The notes under the pieces are model-generated. The model was given only the letters and a program-made list of their open reading frames with translations, made no database searches and was not told where the DNA came from. Below are positions 24,120 to 32,971 of a stretch of 64,000 nt of DNA, one piece after another. Within the stretch, counting starts at the first letter, position 1. Every line of letters begins with the position of its first letter. The stretch spans positions 1,984,001-2,048,000 of the forward strand of contig NZ_CP035283.1 in the NCBI RefSeq assembly GCF_004103755.1, given 5' to 3'. A program made the translations under genes and the position numbers. This DNA is from Caproiciproducens sp. NJN-50 (GTDB taxonomy: Bacteria > Bacillota > Clostridia > Oscillospirales > Acutalibacteraceae).

Positions 24120-24707
24120 TCAGCGGCGGTGGACCGCAGAGGTTCCCTTTTCGCGGAGATATGTACTTTCCAGGTCCGACAAATGGAGCTTGACGGCGAT
24201 CGGATACTTTTCGTATGCCTGGCTGATGGCAAAGCTGCCGCCCCTGGCCGAGTCGTCAAAACCTCCCATATGCCAGCGGATGGCAATGGCCTCCGATGTC
24301 TTCAGGCGCAGAAAGCGTTCGATCAGGAACACCGACTTTTCCCCGTGGCCATAGGGGTAACTGTCGTCAATGGTGTAATAAGGGCGCTTTTCCCAGGCTC
24401 CCGTCTCCTCGTTTTTTACATTCCGGGTCCCCTTTTTGTAAAACTGGGCCTTACATACGTCGTGGAGCAGGGCACAAATGGCAAAGCTCTCCTCACTGTC
24501 CGTCTCCGGATCAAAATGTTTTTCCATCATCACATGATATACGCTTACGCTGTGCTGCACAAGCCCGCCCAGACAGGCGCAATGGAATTTCGTGCTTGCG
24601 GGCGCCGTGAAAAAATCCGTGGAATTTAGCCAGGCAAGCAGCTCCGCCGCGCCGTTTCTTTTGATTTTCTCCAGATATATCTCTTCGAACTCTTCCTTAT
24701 AGCCCAA
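24120..24707 (-). CDS. HD-domain hydrolase
   Basis: 195 residues of the HD phosphohydrolase fold. Metal ligands are visible as HSVSVYHVM (first His), ALLHDVCKA (the HD pair near residue 81), RWHMGGFDD and LHLSDLEST. Proteins like this, about 200 residues with FTAPASTKFHCACLGGLVQHS, occur widely in Firmicutes and resemble the metal-dependent nucleotide or oligonucleotide hydrolases. The substrate is not known. The TTG at 24707 is supported by GGGAGG 8 bases upstream. It is transcribed divergently from fbp. Confidence 0.85.
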   Translation of the reverse strand: MGYKEEFEEIYLEKIKRNGAAELLAWLNSTDFFTAPASTKFHCACLGGLVQHSVSVYHVMMEKHFDPETDSEESFAICALLHDVCKAQFYKKGTRNVKNEETGAWEKRPYYTIDDSYPYGHGEKSVFLIERFLRLKTSEAIAIRWHMGGFDDSARGGSFAISQAYEKYPIAVKLHLSDLESTYLREKGTSAVHRR

Positions 24708-24865
24708 TTCAATTCCCTCCCGGAAGTTTCATGATTGATGAATCATGATTTAAGTATAGCATAGTTTCATTTGTTTTCACAGTGCAAACCAGTACCTGTA
24801 ACCGTTTCTTTACCTTTTGCCCGCCGGCGGGAAAGAAACGAGGAAAAATGAATGGAGTTTGAGGC

Positions 24866-26803
24866 ATGACAGATGAACATTATTTAAAATTACTTGCAAA
24901 GAAGTATCCGAATGCGGAGGCGGCCGCCTCCGAGATCATCAATCTCCGGGCGATCATGAGCCTCCCAAAAGGCACCGAATACTTCTTCAGCGATCTGCAT
25001 GGAGAGCATGAGTCCTTTCTATTTCAGCTGAAAAGCGCATCCGGAGTCGTTCGCAAAAAAGTAGACGAACTGTTTGAGCAGTCCATCTCGGAAGAGGAAC
25101 GCACAGCGCTCGCCAAGCTGATCTATTATCCGGAGCCGGAGCTTGCGCGGGCCGCGCGCCGCGAATCCGGCTTTGACGACTGGTGCCGCATCACCATCTA
25201 CCGGCTGGTGGAGGTCTGCAAGGAGGCCGGGTCCAAGTACACGCGTTCCAAAGTCCGCAAAAAACTGCCGGAAAATTTCGCTTACATCATCGACGAGCTC
25301 CTGCACGCCGACGGCGGAAAAAACAAGCCGCATTATTACAGTGAAATTATCAAATCGATCGTGCAGACCGGCATGAGCGTCGAATTCATCACCGCCTTAT
25401 GCCACCTGATCCAGAAACTTCTGATCGACAGGCTGCACATTATCGGCGACATTTACGACCGCGGTCCCAGGCCCGATTCCATTATGGACGCACTCAGCGA
25501 TTTTCACGATATCGACATCCAGTGGGGAAACCATGACATCTCCTGGATGGGTGCCGCCTCCGGGAACAAGGCTCTGATGGCAAACGTCATCCGCATCGGA
25601 ATCCGGTACAATACGTTCGACCTCCTGGAAGACGGATACGGAATCAACCTGCGTCCTCTTTCCGCCTTCGCCGAGCGGGTTTATGGGAATGATCCCTGCG
25701 AATTTTTCGCTCCGCACATTCTGGACGAAAATCTGTACGATCCGGTCGACCTGCAGCTTGCCTCAAAAATGCACAAGGCAATCGCAATCATCCAGTTCAA
25801 GCTGGAGGGGCAGCTGATTGAAAAGCATCCGGAATACAAAATGGACGATCTTGTCCTGCTGCGCCGCATTGATTTTGAAAAAGGCACCGTAACGGTCAGG
25901 GGAAAAGTTTATCCCATGCGGGACAAATTATTTCCCACGGTCGACCCAAAAAATCCTCTGGAGCTGAGCAAGGAGGAAAAAGAGCTGATGAAGGCGATCG
26001 CCTATTCCTTCCGCCACAGCGAACGGCTTCAGAAGCATATCCGCTTCCTGTATTCGCACGGCAGCATGTATCTCAGCATCAACTCCAATTTGCTGTATCA
26101 CGGCTGCATTCCGCTGAAGGAGGACGGCGAATTCGACGAGGTGCATCTCGGCGGCCGGGGCCGGAAAGGCCGCGAGCTTCTGGAATATCTCGACTCCGTG
26201 GCGAGGGAGGCGTATTTCGCCCCGGAAAGCACCCCGGAGCGCGAAAAGGCGAGGGACATGATGCTGTATCTTTGGTGCGGCGCCAAATCTCCGCTGTTCG
26301 GCAAAGACAGGATAACCACTTTTGAGCGGTATTTCATCGAGGCGCCGGAAACCCATAAGGAGAAAATGAATCCGTATTATCATTATATCGAGCAGCGTGA
26401 GCCATGCGAAAAAATCCTGCGGGAATTCGGCATGGATCCGTCGAAATCCCATATCATCAACGGCCATGTTCCGGTCAAACTGAAAGAGGGCGAAAGCCCT
26501 GTGAAGGGCCGGGGGCTCCTGTTTATGATCGACGGCGGAATTTCGAAGTCCTATCAGAAGCAGACCGGCATCGGGGGCTATACCTTCATCGCAAATTCCC
26601 GCTATCTGGCGCTTGCCGAGCATCAGCCCCTCAAACCGGGCAGCCTGTACGGGGAAGACTCCCCGAAAGTTATGGTTGTTGAAGCAATCAAGCAGCGCGT
26701 CACGGTAGCGGACACCGACACGGGAAAAGAGCTGGATTCGCAGATTCAGGAGCTTTCCGCTCTGTTGCAGTCCTACCGCAACGGCGCCATCAAGGAAAAA
26801 TAG
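24866..26803 (+). CDS. fbp: Fructose-1,6-bisphosphatase, class III
   Basis: 645 residues, the usual size for the Firmicute class III enzyme, which has a metallophosphatase core rather than the class I fold. Motifs are YFFSDLHGEHESF near residue 40, HIIGDIYDRGPRPDS near 190, IQWGNHDISWMGAASGNKA near 220 and INGHVPVKLKEGE near 535. It dephosphorylates fructose-1,6-bisphosphate in gluconeogenesis. The ATG at 24866 follows GGAG at 8 bases. It is monocistronic, flanked by the divergent HD gene and a strong terminator at 26813. Confidence 0.97.
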   Translation: MTDEHYLKLLAKKYPNAEAAASEIINLRAIMSLPKGTEYFFSDLHGEHESFLFQLKSASGVVRKKVDELFEQSISEEERTALAKLIYYPEPELARAARRESGFDDWCRITIYRLVEVCKEAGSKYTRSKVRKKLPENFAYIIDELLHADGGKNKPHYYSEIIKSIVQTGMSVEFITALCHLIQKLLIDRLHIIGDIYDRGPRPDSIMDALSDFHDIDIQWGNHDISWMGAASGNKALMANVIRIGIRYNTFDLLEDGYGINLRPLSAFAERVYGNDPCEFFAPHILDENLYDPVDLQLASKMHKAIAIIQFKLEGQLIEKHPEYKMDDLVLLRRIDFEKGTVTVRGKVYPMRDKLFPTVDPKNPLELSKEEKELMKAIAYSFRHSERLQKHIRFLYSHGSMYLSINSNLLYHGCIPLKEDGEFDEVHLGGRGRKGRELLEYLDSVAREAYFAPESTPEREKARDMMLYLWCGAKSPLFGKDRITTFERYFIEAPETHKEKMNPYYHYIEQREPCEKILREFGMDPSKSHIINGHVPVKLKEGESPVKGRGLLFMIDGGISKSYQKQTGIGGYTFIANSRYLALAEHQPLKPGSLYGEDSPKVMVVEAIKQRVTVADTDTGKELDSQIQELSALLQSYRNGAIKEK

Positions 26804-26812
26804 AGCAAAAGA

Positions 26813-26846
26813 AAAACAGGGACAGCGCTTTTGCTGTCCCTGTTTT
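26813..26846. terminator. Bidirectional terminator between fbp and phoR
   Basis: AAAACAGGGACAGC (26813-26826) and GCTGTCCCTGTTTT (26833-26846) form a perfect 14-bp stem with a six-base loop. A/T runs at both ends allow termination of both convergent units. Confidence 0.9.
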
Positions 26847-26850
26847 GGTC

Positions 26851-28605
26851 CTACTGTTTTTCCTGCCCGTTCCGGCCAGGCACATCCGGCGCGAGAGGGA
26901 GGCGCACGGTAAACGTGCTTCCCTTCCCCACCTGGCTTTCCACTCCGACCTCGCCGCCATACAGCGCCGTAAGATGTTTTACAATGGAAAGGCCAAGGCC
27001 CGTGCCGCCTATTTCTCTGGACCGGCTGGCGTCGACCCGGTAAAACCGCTCGAAAAGCCTTGCAAAATGTTCCGGGGCAATGCCGATACCGGTGTCCCTG
27101 ACACGGATCACCGCCGTTTTTCTCTGCCGCACGCCGATAATGTCCACACGGCCGTCCCGTCGATTATATTTAATCGCGTTCTCAATCAGATTTCCGAGCA
27201 GCTGTTCCAGCCTGGTCGGCGAGCAGGACACAACCAGGGACGGGTCCACCTGCATCTGAATGGCTATTCCCGATTTTTCAGCAATCGGTTTCAGCCTCGC
27301 AACGCAGTTCTCCGCCGCGCGGGCTACCGCGCATGGCCTGGCCGACGGGTCTTCTTTCGCATTTTCAATCTGTGACAGAACCAGCATATCGTCAATCAGA
27401 TGCTGGAGCCGTTCCGCTTCGATATCCAGAACATCGTAGAAATAGCGTCTGGTCTTCTCGTCCCGGTCCGTGCTTTTCAGCAGCTCGATGCTTCCGCGGA
27501 TCGAAGTGAGCGGGGTTTTCAGTTCGTGCGTGACGTTCGCCACGAACTCGCTTCTCAAACGTTCCAGTTTGCGGATTCTGGTCTCATCCGTGATGACGGC
27601 CAGCGCGGCGGCATCTTTCTGCCTCGGGATCGCCGCCGTATAGAGCGAATACTGTTTGCCGTTCTCCGCTTCAAGATCCAGCTTTTCCGAGCGGTCTCCT
27701 CTCAAAGCGGTTTTCATCCACTCTGCAATCCTGTTGATCAGCAGGCTTCCCTCCAGCTTTTGTCCGGCGGAAAGCGACGGGCTGCCCAGCAGACGGCCGG
27801 CGCTTTGATTCAGGAACAGGATCGTGCCGTTCCCGGAAACGGCAAGCACGCCGTCGTTCATCCCCTGCAGCACGCCTTCAAGCTGCTTCTGCTGACTGGT
27901 CAGCTGAGCGACCGCATTTTCCGTGCTTTCCGCCATGCGATTAAAAGACAGGGCCAGCTCCCCCACCTCATCGCGGAAATTGCCTTCCACCCGGCAGGAA
28001 TAGTCTCCCCCGGATATCTGTCTCGCCGCAGACGACAGCTTCTGAAGCGGCTCCGTTACGCGGTAAACCACGTAGCCCGTAAGCGCGCAGACGACCGCGA
28101 TGCCGAACAGCATGCTGAGAAGCGCCGTCGTCCACAGGCGCCTCAGCGCGGCGTCAAGCTCCGCCGTCGGCAGCGCCGCGCGCAGATAGAAATCCCCCGG
28201 AAGATAAACCGCCTCATAGTAATACCTCTGCTGGACGCTCGCGCTCATCCGGGTATCGTATCCTTTTCCGCTGCGCAGCGCCTGCTGGATCTCCGGCCGG
28301 GTCAGATGATTTTGGTTAATCTCTTCCTTCGCGCTGTCACCAATCACTTTTCCGGACGGATCGACAATACTGATCCGTATTTGCTGCCCTGACCGGGAAA
28401 GCTGCTTTCCAACATCCTCCGCGACAGATTTTGGGTCCTGTAAAATGGCTTCCCTGCGGGTTTGAAGAATTGCAAGGGCGGTGTCCAGCCGGTTGGTGAA
28501 CTCCGTGCGATACTGCTCCTGCATTTTCACCCCCGCAATGGCAAATGCTACCGTAAACCCAATAATGACGATGACCGCGTTGACGGCAATCAATCTTTTT
28601 TTCAA
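26851..28605 (-). CDS. PhoR-type sensor histidine kinase
   Basis: 584 residues. A first membrane segment at residues 5-25, an extracytoplasmic domain to about 155, a second membrane segment to about 182, then HAMP, a PAS domain (near 240-340), the phosphoacceptor motif VTHELKTPLTSIRGS with His at about 360, and the ATPase lobe (NLIENAIKYN, VRDTGIGIAPEHFARLFERF, GTGLGLSIVKHL). This is the architecture of Gram-positive PhoR. The neighbours phoB, phoU and pstB point to a phosphate-limitation role. It starts with TTG behind GGGGAGG, 18 bases after phoB. Confidence 0.93.
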   Translation of the reverse strand: MKKRLIAVNAVIVIIGFTVAFAIAGVKMQEQYRTEFTNRLDTALAILQTRREAILQDPKSVAEDVGKQLSRSGQQIRISIVDPSGKVIGDSAKEEINQNHLTRPEIQQALRSGKGYDTRMSASVQQRYYYEAVYLPGDFYLRAALPTAELDAALRRLWTTALLSMLFGIAVVCALTGYVVYRVTEPLQKLSSAARQISGGDYSCRVEGNFRDEVGELALSFNRMAESTENAVAQLTSQQKQLEGVLQGMNDGVLAVSGNGTILFLNQSAGRLLGSPSLSAGQKLEGSLLINRIAEWMKTALRGDRSEKLDLEAENGKQYSLYTAAIPRQKDAAALAVITDETRIRKLERLRSEFVANVTHELKTPLTSIRGSIELLKSTDRDEKTRRYFYDVLDIEAERLQHLIDDMLVLSQIENAKEDPSARPCAVARAAENCVARLKPIAEKSGIAIQMQVDPSLVVSCSPTRLEQLLGNLIENAIKYNRRDGRVDIIGVRQRKTAVIRVRDTGIGIAPEHFARLFERFYRVDASRSREIGGTGLGLSIVKHLTALYGGEVGVESQVGKGSTFTVRLPLAPDVPGRNGQEKQ

Positions 28606-28623
28606 AGTGCGGCCTCCCCTTTG

Positions 28624-29316
28624 TCATTCTTCGGAAAAGCGGTATCCGACTCCCCGGACGGTCTGAATACAGACCGGCGCGTCCGGGTCCTCCTCGATTT
28701 TCTGGCGAAGATAGCGCACATGAACGTCGACCGTTCTTGTGTCGCCGAAATATTCCACTCCCCAGACCTTGTCAAGGAGGGTGTCGCGGGTCATGACCCT
28801 GCCGCGGTTTTTCATCAGCATGACCAGAAGGTCGAATTCCTTCGCGGTCAGGTCGATCGTTTTTCCGCCGCGGGTAACCTGATGGCGCATCACATCCACC
28901 ACCAGCGAACCATGGCGGAAAATTTCACCGTCCGGTTCTTCCCGCCGGCCGGAACGCCTTAAGACCGCCTTGACGCGCGCACAGAGCTCCTTGATGCTGA
29001 ACGGCTTGACAATGTAGTCGTCAGCCCCGATTTCCAGTCCGAGCACGCGGTCGATTTCCTCTCCCCTCGCCGTCAGCATCAGGATCGGGATGGAATGCGT
29101 GTCTTCGCTTTCCCTGAGTGAACGGCAGACGGTCAGCCCGTCCGGCTGCGGCATCATCCAGTCCAGAATGATCGCATCCGGGCGCTTCTTCTTCACTTCG
29201 CTCAGCAAAGAGGTCCCGTCTGGAAATTCTTCCGTGTCGTATCCGCTGTCCTGCAGACCGATAGACACAATATTCCTGATATTCGGTTCATCGTCCGCAA
29301 TATAGATCAGAGCCAT
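28624..29316 (-). CDS. PhoB/PhoP-type response regulator
   Basis: 230 residues. The receiver domain has the acidic pocket at DDE (8-10), the phosphorylation site Asp52 in ILDWMMPQPDG and the Lys in VKPFSIKEL. The C-terminal OmpR/PhoB winged helix shows LTAKEFDLLVMLMKNRGRVMTR-like sequence and VDVHVRYLRQKIEEDP. It pairs with the histidine kinase next to it. The four-repeat PHO-box-like array upstream of pstB (30898-30936) is a natural target, so the operon may be autoregulated. Confidence 0.94.
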   Translation of the reverse strand: MALIYIADDEPNIRNIVSIGLQDSGYDTEEFPDGTSLLSEVKKKRPDAIILDWMMPQPDGLTVCRSLRESEDTHSIPILMLTARGEEIDRVLGLEIGADDYIVKPFSIKELCARVKAVLRRSGRREEPDGEIFRHGSLVVDVMRHQVTRGGKTIDLTAKEFDLLVMLMKNRGRVMTRDTLLDKVWGVEYFGDTRTVDVHVRYLRQKIEEDPDAPVCIQTVRGVGYRFSEE

Positions 29317-29328
29317 ATTTTCCTCCCG

Positions 29329-29994
29329 TCACAGATCGCCCTCATTTAAATCGGGATGGACTCCGGTTTCCATGAAGATAACCCACTCGGCGATGTTGGT
29401 CGCGTGATCCCCCATGCGCTCCGCATATTTTGAGATAAACAAAAGGTCCACCTCGCGCATGACGCTCTGCGGGTTCTCCGTGATGATTCCGCAAACCTCC
29501 AGAATGATTTTGGAAAACATGGAGTCGACCTCGTCGTCGCTTTTGCAGATTGCCCTGGCCTCGTCAACCTCCCGGCTCAAAAAGACATCCATCGAGCGGC
29601 GGAACATTTCTCTCGCCGTCTCCAGCATCTGAACAACATGAGCGGCGGCAAGGCTGTTCGTGTTCAGTTCGCCGACGGTGAGAATTTCGCAGATATCCGC
29701 GCACTGGTCGGCCTCTCTTTCGATATCAGTCAAAATTTTAAGGCAGGCGGCGATGATGCGAAGATCGCCGGCAATCGGCTGCTGCAGCGCAATCAGATCC
29801 ATGCAGTTCTTTTCTATGCTGTGTTCCATCCGGTCGATTTCATTGTCTGAGCCGGCCACTTCCGCGGCAAGCTCCAAATCCATTTTCTTCAGCGAAACAA
29901 TCGTCTGTTCAATTTTCCGGTCAACCGCATTCCCCATTTCCGTCATTTTGGAGATCAGGTTATTCAGTTCCCGGTCAAAAATTTTTCTGGGCAT
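29329..29994 (-). CDS. phoU: PhoU phosphate signalling protein
   Basis: 221 residues, all helical, with the two PhoU repeats. Each has the E/D-x-x-x-D metal motif region (VAGSDNEIDRMEHSIE and ICKSDDEVDSMFSKI), plus LMRIAADLR-like GDLRIIAACLKILTDIERE. PhoU connects the Pst transporter with PhoR, keeping the kinase inactive when phosphate is plentiful. Position between pstB and phoB on one strand matches that role. It begins behind GGAGG, 45 bases after pstB. Confidence 0.94.
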   Translation of the reverse strand: MPRKIFDRELNNLISKMTEMGNAVDRKIEQTIVSLKKMDLELAAEVAGSDNEIDRMEHSIEKNCMDLIALQQPIAGDLRIIAACLKILTDIEREADQCADICEILTVGELNTNSLAAAHVVQMLETAREMFRRSMDVFLSREVDEARAICKSDDEVDSMFSKIILEVCGIITENPQSVMREVDLLFISKYAERMGDHATNIAEWVIFMETGVHPDLNEGDL

Positions 29995-30039
29995 GGTTTT
30001 TCCTCCTTACAGTATAGCTGAAACCCGCGCAAAAGCAAG

Positions 30040-30801
30040 TCAGCCGAAGCGGCCCGTAATGTAGCGTTCCGTCCGCTCATCCTTCGGCTGGTTGAACATC
30101 AGGACTGTATCGGTAAATTCCACGACCTCGCCCAGCAGGAAAAATGCGGTTTTATCCGCGATTCTGGCCGCCTGCTGCATGTTGTGAGTGACGATGATCA
30201 CCGTGTACTGTTTTCTGAGGTCATCCATCAGGTCCTCGATTTTCAAAGTTGAGATCGGGTCCAGCGCGCTGGTCGGCTCATCCATCAGGATGACTTCCGG
30301 CTCCACCGCCAGGGCCCTGGCAATACACAGACGCTGCTGCTGCCCTCCGGACAGGCCCAGCGCGGATTTTTTCAGGCGGTCCTTCACCTCGTCCCACAGA
30401 GCCGCGCTCCGCAGAGAGCGCTCCACAATCTCATCGAGCTGCTTTTTTGACCGGATGCCGTGAATCCGGGGACCATAGGCGATGTTGTCGTACAATGTCA
30501 TCGGAAAGGGATTCGGGGTCTGAAAGACCATTCCAACCCTCTTCCTCAGCAATGTCACATCCATGTGCGGACTGTAAATGTCTTCCCCGTCAATCGCAAC
30601 CAATCCTTCAATCCTGCAGTTCTCCACCAGATCATTCATCCGATTGATTGTTTTCAGGCACGTGGACTTGCCGCACCCGGAAGGGCCGATAAACGCGGTG
30701 ACCTGATTTTTGGGAATTTCAATCGAAATATTTTTCAGAGCCTGAAATTCCCCATAATACAGATTGAGGTTTTTTAAAACCAATTTTGTTTCCGTTTGCA
30801 T
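30040..30801 (-). CDS. pstB: Phosphate ABC transporter ATP-binding protein
   Basis: 253 residues from the ATG at 30801. PstB hallmarks are LNLYYGEFQALKNISIEIPK, Walker A FIGPSGCGKSTCLKTINRMND, signature GLSGGQQQRLCIARALA, Walker B VILMDEPTSALDP and IVTHNMQQAARI. It would energise phosphate import with PstS, PstC and PstA, but none of these lies upstream; the next gene is a dipeptide transporter subunit behind a terminator. The permease must be elsewhere if present. It is first in the pstB-phoU-phoB-phoR unit. Confidence 0.95.
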   Translation of the reverse strand: MQTETKLVLKNLNLYYGEFQALKNISIEIPKNQVTAFIGPSGCGKSTCLKTINRMNDLVENCRIEGLVAIDGEDIYSPHMDVTLLRKRVGMVFQTPNPFPMTLYDNIAYGPRIHGIRSKKQLDEIVERSLRSAALWDEVKDRLKKSALGLSGGQQQRLCIARALAVEPEVILMDEPTSALDPISTLKIEDLMDDLRKQYTVIIVTHNMQQAARIADKTAFFLLGEVVEFTDTVLMFNQPKDERTERYITGRFG

Positions 30802-30880
30802 ATTAATGATGTACCCTTTCTCCGGATATTTATTCCGCATCATCTATTTGGGGTAAACCCGGGCATAAAAGTTCATTTTT

Positions 30881-30936
30881 ATTGTATTGGAACGATGTTA
30901 AATCCACGTTAAATCCAGATTAGGGTGATTTTAAAT
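30881..30936 (-). promoter_or_regulatory. PHO-box-like repeat array and promoter of pstB
   Basis: Four hexamers start exactly 11 bases apart: TTAAAT at 30898, TTAAAT at 30909, TTAGGG at 30920 and TTAAAT at 30931. Bacillus PhoP boxes are direct repeats of TT(A/C/T)A(C/T)A spaced about 5 bases, also an 11-bp period. On the minus strand TACAAT (30881-30886) is a good -10 element without a proper -35 box, as usual for a PhoP-activated promoter. It lies 80-135 bases before pstB. Confidence 0.7.
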
Positions 30937-30947
30937 CGGCAGGCAAA

Positions 30948-30979
30948 GAGCCCGGACGCAATGCGTCCGGGCTCTTTTT
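30948..30979. terminator. Terminator of the dipeptide transporter operon
   Basis: GAGCCCGGACGCA (30948-30960) pairs with TGCGTCCGGGCTC (30962-30974). T-rich sequence follows on the plus strand and a shorter one on the minus strand. It lies just past the last gene of the dpp operon and insulates pstB from it. Confidence 0.75.
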
Positions 30980-30981
30980 AT

Positions 30982-31974
30982 CTATTGCTGTTCCGATTCA
31001 GCACATTTGTCAAACAGATGACAGGCCACATAATGCCCCGGCGAAATTTCTTTCAGCTCCGGCGTGTCCTTGCGGCAGACATCCATCACCCGGCTGCACC
31101 TCGTGCAGAACCGGCAGCCGGAGGGGGGATCGATCGGACTGGGGACTTCACCCTGCAAAATGATCCGTTCCTTTTTCCTGGTCGGGTCGATCAGCGGAAT
31201 GGCGGACAGCAGCGCCTGCGTATAGGGATGGAGCGCATTGGAATACAGCTCCTTTTCCGGCGCGATTTCCATCATCTTGCCCAGATACATCACGCCGACA
31301 CGGTCGCTGATATGCTTCACCACGTTAAGCCCGTGCGCGATAAACAAATACGTCAGCCCGAATTCATCCTTCAGATCGTCCAGCAGGTTCAGCACCTGTG
31401 CCTGAATGGAAACATCCAACGCGGAAACAGGTTCGTCGCAGACAATCAGCTTTGGATTCGCGGCAAGCGCGCGGGCAATCCCGACGCGCTGACGCTGGCC
31501 CCCGGAAAATTCATAGGGGTAGCGGTTGCGCTGATGCTGCGCGAGGCCGACGCAGTTGAGTAATTCAACGACACGGTCTTCCACCTTGTTCTCCGGCAGC
31601 AAATGATTGATTCGGATCGGCTCCGCGATGATGTCTCCGATCGTCATTCTCGGATTCAGGGAGGCGTAGGGGTCTTGAAAAATCAACTGAATATCCTTGC
31701 AGTACTTTCTTCGCTCTTTTTCACTCAGAGCGGTCAGGTCCGTTCCCTCATAAAATATTTTTCCGGAACTCGGCTGATAGAGGTTCACCAGCATTTTTCC
31801 GAGCGTGGTTTTCCCGCAGCCGGACTCCCCGACAAGGCCGAACGCTTCCCCCTTGTTGATGGAGAAGGAAACATCCTCGACCGCTTTCAGAACGGAGACC
31901 GGTTTCCCGAAGAAGTTCGTTTCGACTGTAAACCTTTTTGACAAATGCTGAATATCCACCAAAGTTTCACTCAT
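30982..31974 (-). CDS. dppF: Dipeptide/oligopeptide ABC transporter ATP-binding protein (DppF-like)
   Basis: 330 residues. Walker A VGESGCGKTTLGK, signature EFSGGQRQRVGIARAL, Walker B LIVCDEPVSALDV, and the C-terminal oligopeptide-transporter domain with the cysteine cluster CRFCTRCSRVMDVC. Such clusters can hold an iron-sulfur centre in some family members. It is the second of two ATPases of a five-gene peptide importer and overlaps the first by four bases (ATGA). Confidence 0.93.
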   Translation of the reverse strand: MSETLVDIQHLSKRFTVETNFFGKPVSVLKAVEDVSFSINKGEAFGLVGESGCGKTTLGKMLVNLYQPSSGKIFYEGTDLTALSEKERRKYCKDIQLIFQDPYASLNPRMTIGDIIAEPIRINHLLPENKVEDRVVELLNCVGLAQHQRNRYPYEFSGGQRQRVGIARALAANPKLIVCDEPVSALDVSIQAQVLNLLDDLKDEFGLTYLFIAHGLNVVKHISDRVGVMYLGKMMEIAPEKELYSNALHPYTQALLSAIPLIDPTRKKERIILQGEVPSPIDPPSGCRFCTRCSRVMDVCRKDTPELKEISPGHYVACHLFDKCAESEQQ

Positions 31975-32957
31975 CGGTCATCCGCCTCCCTTGTGTTTTC
32001 CCCGTCATAGAGAAAGCATCGGACTTTATGCCCATCCACCGTTTTCAGTTCCGGCATCTCGCGCGTGCACCGTTCCATGCAGCGGTCGCAGCGGTCGGAA
32101 AACGGACAGCCCACCGGCATGTGCAGCGGATTCGGCACCATGCCCTTGATCATATACAGGCGTTCCCCGCTCTCGTCGTCAATTTTCGGAATGGAATTGA
32201 GAAGCCCAAGCGTATAGGGATGCATCGGCCTTGCAAACAGGCTCTTGACATCCGCCTCCTCCATGATCCGGCCGCAGTACATGACGATGACGCGGTCTGC
32301 CGCCTCGGAGACAACGCCGAGGTCGTGCGTAATCAGCAGGACGGCCATATTGAATTTCTCTCTCAATGAATAGAGCAGTTCCAATATCTGCGCCTGGATC
32401 GTCACGTCGAGCGCGGTGGTCGGCTCATCCGCAATCAGCAGCTCCGGGTTGCAGGACAGCGCCATGGCGATCATGACACGCTGGCGCATTCCGCCGCTCA
32501 TCTGATGAGGGTAATCGTTGATCCTTTGTTCCGGCGAAGGGATTCCGACCGTTCTCAGCATTTCAACCGTCCGCGCAAGCGCTTCTTTTTTGGAAAGTTT
32601 CAGGTGGGTCATAATGCTTTCCATAATCTGGTCCTTGACCCGGTAAACCGGGTTCAGGGACGTCATCGGTTCCTGAAAGATCATGGAAATCTGATCGCCC
32701 CGGATTTTCCGGAGTTCCTTTTCGCTCTTTTTCAGGAGGTCCTCGCCCTTATACAGGATTTCTCCGCCTACCACCCTGCCCGGTTCCTGCAGCAGTCCCA
32801 TAATGGAAAGAGAGGTCACGCTTTTGCCGGAGCCGGATTCGCCGACGATCGCGAGAATTTCTCCTTTGTCAATTCCAAAGCTGACGTCGTCGACGGCGTG
32901 TACGATCCCTTTCTTTAGTTTAAAATCCGTCTTCAGATGTTTTACTTCAAGCAACAT
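31971..32957 (-). CDS. dppD: Dipeptide/oligopeptide ABC transporter ATP-binding protein (DppD-like)
   Basis: 328 residues with Walker A VGESGSGKSVTSLS, signature QMSGGMRQRVMIAMAL, Walker B LLIADEPTTALDV, and the C-terminal domain containing CPFSDRCDRCMERC near the peptide-transporter signature. It pairs with DppF to drive peptide import through DppBC. The ATG at 32957 lies 15 bases after dppC; the stop overlaps the start of dppF. Confidence 0.93.
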   Translation of the reverse strand: MLLEVKHLKTDFKLKKGIVHAVDDVSFGIDKGEILAIVGESGSGKSVTSLSIMGLLQEPGRVVGGEILYKGEDLLKKSEKELRKIRGDQISMIFQEPMTSLNPVYRVKDQIMESIMTHLKLSKKEALARTVEMLRTVGIPSPEQRINDYPHQMSGGMRQRVMIAMALSCNPELLIADEPTTALDVTIQAQILELLYSLREKFNMAVLLITHDLGVVSEAADRVIVMYCGRIMEEADVKSLFARPMHPYTLGLLNSIPKIDDESGERLYMIKGMVPNPLHMPVGCPFSDRCDRCMERCTREMPELKTVDGHKVRCFLYDGENTREADDR

Positions 32958-32971
32958 GATTTCGCACCGCC

